Positions 1 to 6,673 of a stretch of DNA of 8,926 nt are shown in pieces. Position numbers and translations under genes: made by a program. The stretch's first letter is position 1; every line of letters starts with the position of its first letter. The notes under the pieces are model-generated. The model had not been told where the DNA came from and searched no databases. It worked only from the letters and a program-made list of their open reading frames with translations. Source of the stretch: Archangium sp. (lineage in GTDB: Bacteria > Myxococcota > Myxococcia > Myxococcales > Myxococcaceae). The stretch covers positions 1 through 8,926 of the forward strand of contig JAEUJR010000641.1 in the NCBI GenBank assembly GCA_016793585.1, in the 5' to 3' direction.

Positions 1-78
1 GAAGCCGTTGAAGCGGCTCACGCAGATGGCGAAGCGGCCCTTCGGCGAGACGAGGTTTCCTTCGAAGAAGCGAGGCAT
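1..78 (-). CDS. ribH: 6,7-dimethyl-8-ribityllumazine synthase, N-terminal fragment (3' end beyond left edge)
   Basis: Only the first 26 codons are in the window, read leftward from the ATG at 78-76. They give MPRFFEGNLVSPKGRF followed by AICVSRFNGF. The short variable head, then an R-F-A-I-x-V-S-R-F-N strand, is the characteristic start of lumazine synthase. This enzyme condenses 5-amino-6-ribitylaminouracil with 3,4-dihydroxy-2-butanone 4-phosphate in the penultimate step of riboflavin synthesis. The Phe-Asn after the first strand belongs to the substrate-binding region in the family. The start is supported by a GGGTGAG ribosome-binding sequence at 92-86, seven nt upstream, which overlaps the stop codon of ribBX. 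The gap to ribBX is 8 nt and both genes are on the same strand, so they are almost certainly co-transcribed and probably coupled. The assignment rests on a short fragment plus operon context. Confidence 0.85.
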   Translation of the reverse strand, partial: MPRFFEGNLVSPKGRFAICVSRFNGF

Positions 79-86
79 GTGTTTTC

Positions 87-1262
87 TCACCCTACCGATG
101 AACGACGCGTGGAGCTACCGGGCTTGCGACGCGGCGCCGGAGCGGGAACGGCGAGCGGGAGCTGCTCGACGACCTCGAGGCCGTAGCGCTCGACGCCGAC
201 GATGGTGTTGGCGGTGTTGGTCAAGAGCCGCAGGCGCTGAACGCCGAGGTCCTGGAGGATCTGGGCGCCCACGCCGAACTCCTGAAGGCGCGTGTGACCA
301 GCCTTGCCAGGCACCTGCTGCTCGTTGCTGGCGGGCTTCACGGCGAGCGCGTCGAGGCCCGACACGTGCTTCTGCAGCACGACGATGACGCCGCGGCCTT
401 CGACCGAGATGCGCCGAAACGCCTGCTGCAGCGAGCTCTCTCCGGTGCACGCATCCATCACGTCGCCGAGCAGCGTCGTGCGGTGAATGCGCGTGATGAT
501 CGGCCGCTTGCCGCTGATGTCGCCCTTCACCAGCGCGAGGTGCACGGTCGGGTCGACGTCGGTCGAGTACGCGTACGCGCGGAAGTCACCCCAGGGCTCG
601 CGGGTGACCGAGGTCTCTCCGATGCGGCGCACCAGGCGCTCGTTGCTCAGGCGATAGGCGATGACGTCGGCCACCGAGAGCAGCAGCAGCCCGTGCTTCT
701 TCGCGAAGCGCTCGAGGTCGGGGCGGCGCGCCATGGTGCCGTCGTCGTTCATCACTTCGCAGATGACGCCCGCGGGCGTGAGGCCGGCGAGCCGCGAGAG
801 ATCGACGCTGACCTCGGTGTGGCCGGGGCGCACGAGCACGCCGCCATTGCGCGCCCGCAGGGGAAACACGTGGCCGGGGCGAGAGAGATCGGCCGGCTTC
901 ACGTCGGGCCGAATCGCGGTCTTGATGGTGTGGGCCCGGTCGGCGGCCGAGATGCCGCTGGTGACGCCCTGCGCGGCCTCGATGCTGACGGTGAAGGCCG
1001 TCTGGAACGGCGAGGTGTTGTCGGTCGCCATCAGCGGCAGGTTCAGCTGGCGAACCTGATCTTCCGTGAGCGACAGGCAGATGAGCCCGCGCCCTTCGCG
1101 GGCCATGAAGGTGATGGCCGACGGGGTGACCTTGTCGGCGGCCATGACGAGATCGCCTTCGTTCTCGCGACCTTCGTCGTCGGTGACGACGACGATGCGG
1201 CCTTTTCGGATCTCGGCGATGGCCTTCTGGACACGGGAGATCGCGGCGGCTTCCGGGCTCAT
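87..1262 (-). CDS. ribB: 3,4-dihydroxy-2-butanone 4-phosphate synthase fused to a degenerate GTP cyclohydrolase II-like domain (RibBX-like)
   Basis: A 391-aa cytoplasmic enzyme of riboflavin synthesis. Residues 1-205 are a complete DHBP synthase domain, which converts ribulose 5-phosphate to DHBP plus formate. It shows the acidic loop [11 protein letters not shown] at 28-38, [10 protein letters not shown] at 101-110 and RPGHTE at 145-150, which carry the metal- and substrate-binding residues of RibB. Residues about 208-391 align with GTP cyclohydrolase II along their length ([30 protein letters not shown]). However, the zinc site normally spelled CLTGDxxGSLRCDCG is reduced to [12 protein letters not shown], with one cysteine (C272), and the GRGIGL catalytic segment reads [12 protein letters not shown] synthase is therefore expected to be active and GTP cyclohydrolase II probably not. 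Family knowledge: such proteobacterial fusions have been called RibBX. The ATG at 1262 is chosen because AGAGGA lies 6 nt upstream (1274-1269) and the RibB fold begins at once; the frame stays open far upstream but antisense to a real gene. Many pipelines would label this ribBA. Confidence 0.93.
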   Translation of the reverse strand: MSPEAAAISRVQKAIAEIRKGRIVVVTDDEGRENEGDLVMAADKVTPSAITFMAREGRGLICLSLTEDQVRQLNLPLMATDNTSPFQTAFTVSIEAAQGVTSGISAADRAHTIKTAIRPDVKPADLSRPGHVFPLRARNGGVLVRPGHTEVSVDLSRLAGLTPAGVICEVMNDDGTMARRPDLERFAKKHGLLLLSVADVIAYRLSNERLVRRIGETSVTREPWGDFRAYAYSTDVDPTVHLALVKGDISGKRPIITRIHRTTLLGDVMDACTGESSLQQAFRRISVEGRGVIVVLQKHVSGLDALAVKPASNEQQVPGKAGHTRLQEFGVGAQILQDLGVQRLRLLTNTANTIVGVERYGLEVVEQLPLAVPAPAPRRKPGSSTRRSSVG

Positions 1263-1371
1263 GCGCGTTCCTCTGTCGGGAAAGGGCCGCGCCCGCAAGG
1301 GGATTGATGTTTCGCGCATCACCCGAACGAATGCGCCGCAATCGCTGCGTGAGCCCTTCGTCACGGGGCGC

Positions 1372-2046
1372 ATGCGCTCATGGCTCCTGACCGTTTCGCT
1401 GGTGGTGTCTTCCCTCGCGGTTGCCGGGCAGTCGACCGACGTTCGTGAGGTCGGCGAGTTCTCGGAGCTCGAGGTCTCGGGTGGCCTCGAGCTGGTGGTG
1501 ACGAAGGGAAAGCCGGCGGTGACGCTCGAGGGCGACGAGGCCGACCTCAAGAAGTTGTCGGTGACCGTCACGAAGGGCCGGCTCGTCATCGAGCGCAAGG
1601 GCTTCAGCCTGTCGTCTGGCCACGTCATCGCCCGCGTCTCGGTGCCGACGCTCTCGAAGCTGGTGACGAGTGGTGGCGTGACGGCCACGGTGACGGACGT
1701 GGCCGCGAAGGACTTCTCGGTCGACGCGTCTGGAGGCGGCAGCGTGAAGGCCCAGCTCGACGTCGAGACGCTGGTATTCGACGGCTCGGGCGGCGTGACG
1801 ACGAAGCTCTCGGGGCGCGCCACGAAGCTGGTCGCCGATCTGAGCGGTGGCGTCAGCTTCGATGGAAAGGCGCTGGCGACGAAGGCGGTCGTGCTCGACG
1901 CGAGCGGAGGGTGCGCCGCGAAGGTGACGGTGAGCGGCGGCATCACTGGCACGGCCTCGGGTGGCACCTCGGTCAGCGTCTTCGGCAACCCGACGGCCGC
2001 TCAGCTCGAGACCTCGGGGGCCTCGCACGTCGAATACGTGAAGTGA
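1372..2046 (+). CDS. secreted DUF2807 (GIN-type) beta-repeat protein
   Basis: A 224-aa protein that starts with MRSWLL and a hydrophobic stretch ending AVA-GQ at about residues 16-20. This is a Sec signal peptide with a likely signal peptidase I site after A18 and no lipobox cysteine. The mature part is regular short beta-strands punctuated by SGG turns (VSGGLEL, TSGGVTA, ASGGGS, GSGGVT, LSGGVS, ASGGCA, VSGGIT, ASGGTS). It starts with a [17 protein letters not shown] segment. This pattern is typical of DUF2807, the putative autotransporter-adhesin head (GIN) domain, which builds a right-handed beta-helix. Length is normal for the single-domain members. No biochemical role is established for the family; periplasmic or surface location is inferred. 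The ATG at 1372 is chosen because it begins the signal peptide, although the ribosome-binding site is weak (GGGG about 5 nt upstream). A possible promoter is TTGATG (1304-1309), a 17-nt spacer and ACGAAT (1327-1332), which is a poor match. The gene diverges from ribBX and converges on the lipoprotein gene. Confidence 0.85.
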   Translation: MRSWLLTVSLVVSSLAVAGQSTDVREVGEFSELEVSGGLELVVTKGKPAVTLEGDEADLKKLSVTVTKGRLVIERKGFSLSSGHVIARVSVPTLSKLVTSGGVTATVTDVAAKDFSVDASGGGSVKAQLDVETLVFDGSGGVTTKLSGRATKLVADLSGGVSFDGKALATKAVVLDASGGCAAKVTVSGGITGTASGGTSVSVFGNPTAAQLETSGASHVEYVK

Positions 2047-2064
2047 CGGGCGCCCAGAAAGGAA

Positions 2065-2096
2065 CGAGCCGGGACGCCCGAAGGAGTCCCGGCTCG
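2065..2096. terminator. 11-bp inverted repeat, probable bidirectional terminator between convergent genes
   Basis: CGAGCCGGGAC at 2065-2075 pairs perfectly with GTCCCGGCTCG at 2086-2096 across a 10-nt loop. The hairpin sits in the 63-nt gap between the stop codons of the DUF2807 gene (plus) and the lipoprotein gene (minus). Read on the minus strand the stem is followed by TTCCTTTCTG, which is pyrimidine- and T-rich, so it best fits intrinsic termination of the lipoprotein gene. On the plus strand no T-run follows, so termination there is less certain. Confidence 0.7.
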
Positions 2097-2109
2097 AGCA
2101 CCGCTGGCA

Positions 2110-3468
2110 TCACTGCACGGTGAAGGTGCCGCTCACGGTGCCGCCGCTGACGAAGGAGACGCTGAGCGACCCAGCGAGCGTCGCGCCCACCTGCGTCCAG
2201 GTGATGGTCGCGGTGCCGGGCACCATGGCTGACAACACCACGCCCTGCGCCGTCGTCTGGCTCGAGTAGAGCGTCGCCGAGAGGGTGTTGGTCGCCCCGG
2301 CGGCCGAGGGGCAGGCGTTGAGCTCGATGACGAGCCCGTCACGCTGCGTGTTCGGGTCGACGATGAAGAGGGCGAGCTGGCCGTTGTCTTCGTCGATGGC
2401 GGCGCCAGCGGTCGAGAGCGAGACCGCGCCGCTGCCGAGCGCCGAGCAGGTGAGCGAGCCATACGAGCCCGAGTAAGCGCCGGTGCCCTGCTTGGGCGAA
2501 CACGAGACGGGGCCGACCGAGACGCAGGCTCCGGTCTGGCAGACGAGGCCGCGCGGGCACTGGGCGCTCGAGGTGCAGCCGCTGGAGACGGGAACGCACT
2601 GCCCCGCGAGGCACTGCTCACCCACTGCGCACTGCGCGTTCGAGGTACAACCGGGGGGAGCCACACACTGCCCCGAGAGGCACTGCTGGCCTGCACCGCA
2701 GTCGCGATCGGTGACACACGCGGGAGCGGGGCCGGCGTCTTGAGGCTGAGGCGAGACGCAGACTCCCGCGTTGCAGAGCTGACCCGCCGGGCACTGGGAG
2801 TGCGAGGTGCAGGCCGGAGGCGTCGGGCGAACGCACTGGCCCGAGGCGCAGACTTCACCCGACGAGCAATCGGCGTCGACCACGCAACCCGGCGGCGTCG
2901 AGGTGTACGGAACGAAGCTGGCAGAGAGCGTGCCGGTCACGCGCTGCCCGAGCGCACCACCAGCGGCCGTCAGCGTGACGGTGCCAGTGCGGGCGATGGC
3001 GGTGACGTTGCCCGACGCGGAGTCGAAGATGACGGCGGTCTTCGTGGTCCCGTTCAACGCGTTTGCGCCGACGACCCAGGGGGAGTCGGTGATGAGGGCC
3101 AGGCCGTCGCCAGTCGGCGAGGTGAAGTTGCCGATGATGACGTAGCGATCGGTCGTCGATGGGTCGGAGAAGGCGACGCTCGAAGGGCCTCCGCTGGTGG
3201 TGGGCGTGAGCGCCGCCGTGAAGGTGCCAGTTCCGACCGGTGCTCCGTTCCAGGTCTGGGGGTCGATGACCGGCGCGTCGAACTGCGCGTTCGCGGGCAC
3301 GCTGCTCGTCGAACCTGCGCCGAGCGCCGACGTCGTGCGCGGCGACCGTGGCACCTGCAGTTGCAACCGCGGGCCCGCGTCAGCACAGCCGACCAGCAGC
3401 CCCAGCATCACGACAGACCACACCACTCCATGCGCCGCCTTGCGCGGACACGCCTCTCGCCTCGTCAT
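2110..3468 (-). CDS. lipoprotein with five CX5CX5CX4C cysteine-rich units between two related beta-type domains
   Basis: A 452-aa predicted lipoprotein of unknown function. After MTRREACPRK comes a hydrophobic segment (about 14-27) ending in the lipobox LVG-C, with C28 as the acylated cysteine. The next residue is alanine, so no inner-membrane retention signal is obvious. Residues about 60-187 form a Thr/Ser/Gly-rich beta-type domain. Residues 195-315 hold five tandem units of exact spacing C-x5-C-x5-C-x4-C, starting at C195, C220, C251, C274 and C298, usually as CxxxxxCxxGxxCxxGxCV and joined by Pro-rich linkers. This four-cysteine design is common in secreted myxobacterial proteins and suggests small disulfide knots. 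Residues about 323-452 form a second beta-type domain resembling the first. The start at 3468 is set by the signal peptide and by AAGGGGA seven nt upstream; the frame is open 31 codons further but gives a charged, implausible N-terminus. Ligand, partner and enzymatic role are not visible. The gene is monocistronic as far as can be seen. Confidence 0.87.
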   Translation of the reverse strand: MTRREACPRKAAHGVVWSVVMLGLLVGCADAGPRLQLQVPRSPRTTSALGAGSTSSVPANAQFDAPVIDPQTWNGAPVGTGTFTAALTPTTSGGPSSVAFSDPSTTDRYVIIGNFTSPTGDGLALITDSPWVVGANALNGTTKTAVIFDSASGNVTAIARTGTVTLTAAGGALGQRVTGTLSASFVPYTSTPPGCVVDADCSSGEVCASGQCVRPTPPACTSHSQCPAGQLCNAGVCVSPQPQDAGPAPACVTDRDCGAGQQCLSGQCVAPPGCTSNAQCAVGEQCLAGQCVPVSSGCTSSAQCPRGLVCQTGACVSVGPVSCSPKQGTGAYSGSYGSLTCSALGSGAVSLSTAGAAIDEDNGQLALFIVDPNTQRDGLVIELNACPSAAGATNTLSATLYSSQTTAQGVVLSAMVPGTATITWTQVGATLAGSLSVSFVSGGTVSGTFTVQ

Positions 3469-3475
3469 GTGTTTG

Positions 3476-3482
3476 TCCCCTT
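3476..3482 (-). promoter_or_regulatory. ribosome-binding site that fixes the lipoprotein start
   Basis: On the minus strand this reads AAGGGGA, seven nt before the ATG at 3468-3466. It supports the start at the signal peptide rather than the in-frame upstream candidate at 3561. The rest of the 120-bp gap up to the end of soxR (3469-3588) shows no convincing -35/-10 pair or hairpin by eye. Confidence 0.6.
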
Positions 3483-3588
3483 CACGCGACGCGGCGGCCG
3501 GCCCTCCCAGTGCTCGCCGACGTCGTGTGTGCGCGTGAGTGCAGTCAGCCCCACCGGACATTCATGGGATTCTTCGCGTCGACGCTCG

Positions 3589-4035
3589 TCACGGAGTTCG
3601 AGGCGCCAGCCGCCTCGCGCCCGGGCCCTCTGACGCGGCGCGGTCACCGGGGTTGAACAGCCCGCAGGCCTTCAGCGAGAGGCACCCGCACTGAATGCAC
3701 GACCCCAGCTGCGAGCGGAGCCGCTGCAGCTCGTCGATGCGCGCGTCGAGCAACGGCCGCCACGAGCGCGACAGCGCCTCCCAGTCGGCCTTCGTAGGCG
3801 TGCGATTGGCCGGCAGCGTGGCGAGCGCGTCTCTGATGTTCGCCAGCGAGAGCCCGACCCGCTGGGCGGCGGCGATGAACGCGATTCGGCGGAGCATGTC
3901 GGAGGTGAAGCGGCGCTGTTTCCCCGGCAGCCGGGTCGACCAGATGAGGCCCTGCGACTCGTAGAACCGAAGGGCCGACGCCGCGACGCCCGAGCGGCGC
4001 GCGACCTGACCGATGGACAAGAGCGTGACGGGCAT
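3589..4035 (-). CDS. soxR: redox-sensitive transcriptional activator SoxR (MerR family, [2Fe-2S])
   Basis: A 148-aa regulator, close to the usual SoxR length (E. coli about 154). Residues 5-75 are the MerR winged helix-turn-helix: SIGQVARRSGVAASALRFYE, then the wing with KQRRF at 39-43. A dimerisation helix follows (about 80-110). The cluster motif CIQCGCLSLKAC at 113-124 gives C113, C116, C118 and C124, the exact CX2CXCX5C arrangement that holds the [2Fe-2S] cluster in SoxR. The tail NPGDRAASEGPGAR at 128-141 matches the SoxR family end. Known for the family: oxidation of the cluster by redox-cycling compounds or nitric oxide lets the bound protein distort a 19-bp-spacer promoter and activate it. 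W92 corresponds by eye to a conserved tryptophan near the cluster. The gene is divergent from the unknown gene at 4083, 47 bp away, and a SoxR-box-like element lies between them, so that gene is the natural target. No good ribosome-binding site precedes the ATG at 4035; GAGG is about 14 nt upstream. Confidence 0.94.
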   Translation of the reverse strand: MPVTLLSIGQVARRSGVAASALRFYESQGLIWSTRLPGKQRRFTSDMLRRIAFIAAAQRVGLSLANIRDALATLPANRTPTKADWEALSRSWRPLLDARIDELQRLRSQLGSCIQCGCLSLKACGLFNPGDRAASEGPGARRLAPRTP

Positions 4036-4045
4036 GGCGATTCGC

Positions 4046-4076
4046 TTGACCTCAAGTTCACTTCAACTTGCACATT
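4046..4076 (+). promoter_or_regulatory. candidate SoxR-dependent promoter with 19-bp spacer for the gene at 4083
   Basis: TTGACC (4046-4051) is a strong -35. Exactly 19 nt later comes CACATT (4071-4076), a weak -10 that keeps only the A, A and T at positions 2, 4 and 6. An over-long 19-bp spacer is the hallmark of promoters that MerR-family activators, including SoxR at E. coli soxS, switch on by DNA distortion. If the -10 is right, transcription starts at about 4083, on or next to the ATG, which would make the mRNA leaderless. The alternative is that another -10 is used and the TTG at 4068 is the start. Confidence 0.45.
4050..4070. promoter_or_regulatory. SoxR-box-like operator
   Basis: CCTCAAGTT at 4050-4058 is identical to one arm of the E. 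coli soxS SoxR box as I recall it (CCTCAAGTT-AACTTGAGG). The abutting arm CACTTCAAC keeps 5 of 9 positions. In addition CAAGTT (4053-4058) and AACTTG (4065-4070) form a perfect inverted repeat with a 6-nt centre. The element lies between the -35 and the -10 of the promoter reading to the right, and within 35 bp of the soxR start. This is where a SoxR operator serving both autoregulation and target activation should be. Confidence 0.6.
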
Positions 4077-4082
4077 GTCCGC

Positions 4083-5222
4083 ATGAACCCACTCGACGTC
4101 CAGACCCTCGATGACTCCAGCCTCGTCGCCCACACCGCCCGCCAGCTCGTGCCGAGCGAGGTGGAGTCGTCGTTTCTCATTCACGCGCCCCTCGAGCTGC
4201 TCGCGAGAGCGGCCCTGCTCCCGCTGGTGCCCGAGGCGCACCGGGGGGCGGCCCGTCGCCGCATCGCCGCCATCGCAGACCGCTACCAGCGCGACTTCAG
4301 GCCAGCGGCGACCCCTGCCCCGCTCGAGTTCGAAGAGGCGGGCCACGCGACCCGGGCGCTGCAGCGGGGCCTCGACGAGGGGAACTCGGGGCTCGTCGAC
4401 TCGGCCGTGCTGTGGCTCGCGGCGCGGCACGACGTGAAGACGCTCCGGCGCCTGCTGCTGCCGCTCGTCGTCGATCGGGTCGGCCTCGCGGCGCACGCTC
4501 CGATTCTGTTCGCCGAGTTGCCTCGGGTAAACGATCGCCTCGAAGGGGTGCCTGACCTGCTCCGCGCGCCCATGCACACCCTCTCGAAGGAGCGCGGCAC
4601 CGTGATGACCCGGCTCGACTCCGACGCAGTGCTGAGTGCACAGACGCTCGAGGCGCGGCTCGGCGCAACGCCCCACGTTCCCGTCGACAGCTTCTCCATC
4701 GCCCCACGGCTGCGCGGGGTGCAGCCGCTCGTGACGTCGATGCTCGCCGGCGTCGAGCGCCTGCCGACCGAGACCGTTCGACGGTCGCTGCTTCGCGTCG
4801 CCGCGCAGTCGATGCTCGAAGACGACCCCGAGAGCGCGCCGTACATCTGGACGCACTGCCTCACCCTGCCCCTCGCGGTGCTCGAGAACGCAGACGTGAT
4901 GGCCGAGGTGGGAGCGGCCCATGTCGTCGCCGCGACGCACGTGCTCGCGTTCAGGGCAACCTCAGGCCGGGTGACGTTGTCTCGCGACTGGCAGCCGACG
5001 AGAGCCCTCATCGATCGGTTCGCACCGGGCTCACCCAGCCGCGCCGCGGCGCTTCGGGCGCTCGTCGTTCGCGCCGCCCTTCACCATGACGCCCACCTCG
5101 TGAAGTACACGCGCGCCTGTCTCGACGCGGCGGCACACGACCCCGGGCACGAGCTGCTCTTCTTCGCGGCCGCAGAGCGTCTGGGCGCGTGGTGGGACGA
5201 ACACCCGAACCTCGCAGACTGA
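4083..5222 (+). CDS. unknown protein, probable SoxR target, mostly alpha-helical
   Basis: A 379-aa protein that I do not recognise with confidence. There is no signal peptide or membrane segment, so it is probably cytoplasmic. It is rich in Leu, Ala, Arg and His, with long helical stretches and hardly any low complexity. Clusters that look conserved-like are AAHAPILFAELPRVNDRL (about 140-160), APYIWTHCLTLPLAVLEN (about 255-275) and, near the C-terminus, HHDAHLVKYTRACLDAA (334-350) followed by LLFFAAAERLGAWW. The order of these His-containing helices loosely recalls the questin oxidase-like family (DUF4243), but this is an impression, not an alignment. Such an oxygenase would fit SoxR control, since SoxR outside enteric bacteria often governs monooxygenases, reductases and efflux of redox-active metabolites. 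The ATG at 4083 is preferred; the frame opens at a TTG (4068) that lies inside the operator. No ribosome-binding site precedes the ATG. The gene ends 15 bp from the convergent matB-like gene. Confidence 0.8.
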   Translation: MNPLDVQTLDDSSLVAHTARQLVPSEVESSFLIHAPLELLARAALLPLVPEAHRGAARRRIAAIADRYQRDFRPAATPAPLEFEEAGHATRALQRGLDEGNSGLVDSAVLWLAARHDVKTLRRLLLPLVVDRVGLAAHAPILFAELPRVNDRLEGVPDLLRAPMHTLSKERGTVMTRLDSDAVLSAQTLEARLGATPHVPVDSFSIAPRLRGVQPLVTSMLAGVERLPTETVRRSLLRVAAQSMLEDDPESAPYIWTHCLTLPLAVLENADVMAEVGAAHVVAATHVLAFRATSGRVTLSRDWQPTRALIDRFAPGSPSRAAALRALVVRAALHHDAHLVKYTRACLDAAAHDPGHELLFFAAAERLGAWWDEHPNLAD

Positions 5223-5237
5223 ACTCCAAGGCCGGCG

Positions 5238-6671
5238 CTACGGCAGGCGGCTCTTGACGACCTTGCCCATCGCGTTGCGCGGTAGCTCGGCCACGAGGTG
5301 CACCTCCCGCGGGCGTTTGTGCGGAGACGCGAGCGCGGCGACGTGATCCTCCAGCGCCTTCGGCTCGACGGGCGCCGAGGTCACGACGAAAGCGACGATG
5401 CGCTCTCCGAGATCGGGGTCGGGCCGGCCAACGACGGCGGCTTCACGAACGAGCGGGTGCTCGAGCAGGGCCGCTTCGACCTCGCCGGCGCCGACCTTGT
5501 ACCCACCACATTTGATCAGATCGGTCGCGCGCCGGCCGACGATGCGCACGTGACCGTCAGCATCCATCGTGCCGAGATCGCCCGTGAAGAACCACCCATC
5601 GGCGTCGAGCACCGCCGCGGTCGCCTCTGGCCGGTTCAGGTAGCCGAGGAAGACGTTCGGCCCGCGCACGGCGAGCTCGCCCATCGCGCCAGCGGCGACG
5701 GGAGCGCGCGAGTCGTCGACCAGCTTCACTTCTACGCCGTCGACAGGCTGGCCGACCGAGCCAGGAGGAAACGCGGAGCCCGCGCGAACCGCCGTGTTGA
5801 TCAGCGTCTCGGTGAGGCCGTACCGCTCGATGACACGCTGACCGGTGAGCTGTTCGATGCGGGCCTGATCGCGTTGCGGCAACGCGGCCGATCCACTCAC
5901 CAGCAATCGCGCCGCGCGCAGGCCTTCGACGATCGTCTGGTCGCTCGCGGCCGCCTCCGAGAGCCGGTGGTACATCGTCGGCACCGCGAAGAAGACCGAG
6001 CGCCGCGCACCGAGCGCATTCGCCAGCGCGACGGGCTCGAACTTCGGGAACCAGTGCAGGGCACCGCCACGGCGAAGTGCGCCAAAGAGCCCGAGCACCA
6101 ACCCATGCACGTGGAACAGCGGCAGCGCGTGAACGATCGTGTCGTCCTTCGTCCACGACCAGGCCGCGGCGAGGCCATCGAGGTCGAACGCGACGGCCGA
6201 CGCCGAGAGGAGCGCGCCCTTCGGGAGCCCTGTCGTGCCCGAGGTGTAGAGCACGAGCAGCGGCGCAGAATCTGCCTGCCGCCACGAGACCGCGCCGTCG
6301 GCTCCAGACTGCACCGCGCGCAACACCGGAACGCCGGCGAGTTTCTCTCTGACCGCCTCGACGTCGGCCGCGATCGTGACCACGGGCTTCGCGTCGTTCG
6401 CGATGTGCGCGAGTTCACGCGCTCCGAGTTTCGGGTCGATCGGCACCGTCACGAAGCCGCTCGCTGCGTTCGCGATCAGCGCCACACAGGTGTCGAGCGA
6501 CGGCTGGGTCCACACGCCGACGTGATCGCCAGGCCGAGCCCCCGCCTGCGCGAGCCTTGTCGCGTGCGCCACGCAACGGGCGCGAACCTGTTTCGCGGTT
6601 AGCGCCTCGTCTGCGACCCGAAGCACCACACGCTCGTCAGCCGCCTCGAGCACGGGAAACAGCGCACCCAT
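5238..6671 (-). CDS. matB: MatB-type malonyl-CoA (methylmalonyl-CoA) synthetase, acyl-adenylate-forming family
   Basis: A 477-aa ANL-superfamily ligase, expected to convert malonate or methylmalonate plus CoA and ATP to the acyl-CoA, AMP and pyrophosphate in the cytoplasm. Motifs in order are the P-loop TSGTTGLPKG (143-152), LPLFHVHGL (183-191), VPTMYHRL (230-237), LLVSGSAAL (256-264), ERYGLTETLINT (282-293), TGDLG (363-367), the hinge and A8 region RRATDLIKCGGYKVGAGEVE (380-399) and the catalytic lysine K470 in PRNAMGK. The HVHG, TMYHR and SGSAAL segments and the compact length are what I recall of Streptomyces coelicolor MatB (about 485 aa), and they separate it from fatty acyl-CoA ligases. 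The MGALFP start resembles the MatB N-terminus and supports the ATG at 6671. That ATG lies 2 nt after the DUF2378 stop codon, so the two genes are probably translationally coupled. Malonyl-CoA from this route could feed fatty acid or polyketide synthesis. The exact dicarboxylate preference cannot be read from the sequence. Confidence 0.9.
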   Translation of the reverse strand: MGALFPVLEAADERVVLRVADEALTAKQVRARCVAHATRLAQAGARPGDHVGVWTQPSLDTCVALIANAASGFVTVPIDPKLGARELAHIANDAKPVVTIAADVEAVREKLAGVPVLRAVQSGADGAVSWRQADSAPLLVLYTSGTTGLPKGALLSASAVAFDLDGLAAAWSWTKDDTIVHALPLFHVHGLVLGLFGALRRGGALHWFPKFEPVALANALGARRSVFFAVPTMYHRLSEAAASDQTIVEGLRAARLLVSGSAALPQRDQARIEQLTGQRVIERYGLTETLINTAVRAGSAFPPGSVGQPVDGVEVKLVDDSRAPVAAGAMGELAVRGPNVFLGYLNRPEATAAVLDADGWFFTGDLGTMDADGHVRIVGRRATDLIKCGGYKVGAGEVEAALLEHPLVREAAVVGRPDPDLGERIVAFVVTSAPVEPKALEDHVAALASPHKRPREVHLVAELPRNAMGKVVKSRLP

Positions 6672-6673
6672 GG

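Noticed and set aside
294..1307. Long plus-strand frame opposite ribBX
   Set aside because: Arg/His/Asp-rich composition without family motifs; it is antisense to a gene with intact RibB motifs.
1263..1371. FMN riboswitch in front of the riboflavin genes
   Set aside because: The 109-bp gap is too short and lacks the conserved RFN-element stems and loops; only small hairpins such as GATG/CATC are present.
1263..1988. Upstream extension of the ribBX reading frame by more than 240 codons on the minus strand
   Set aside because: It is antisense to the DUF2807 gene, is Ser/Thr/Pro-rich in the way GC-skewed shadow frames are, and lies upstream of a good ribosome-binding site and a proper RibB N-terminus at 1262.
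3672..4940. 422-codon minus-strand frame overlapping soxR and the unknown plus-strand gene
   Set aside because: It spans the soxR promoter region and runs out of frame through soxR, which has an unmistakable protein sequence; composition is shadow-like (Arg/Ser/Pro).
5298..6602. 434-codon plus-strand frame opposite the matB-like gene
   Set aside because: Arg-rich shadow frame; the minus strand carries all motifs of the adenylate-forming family.
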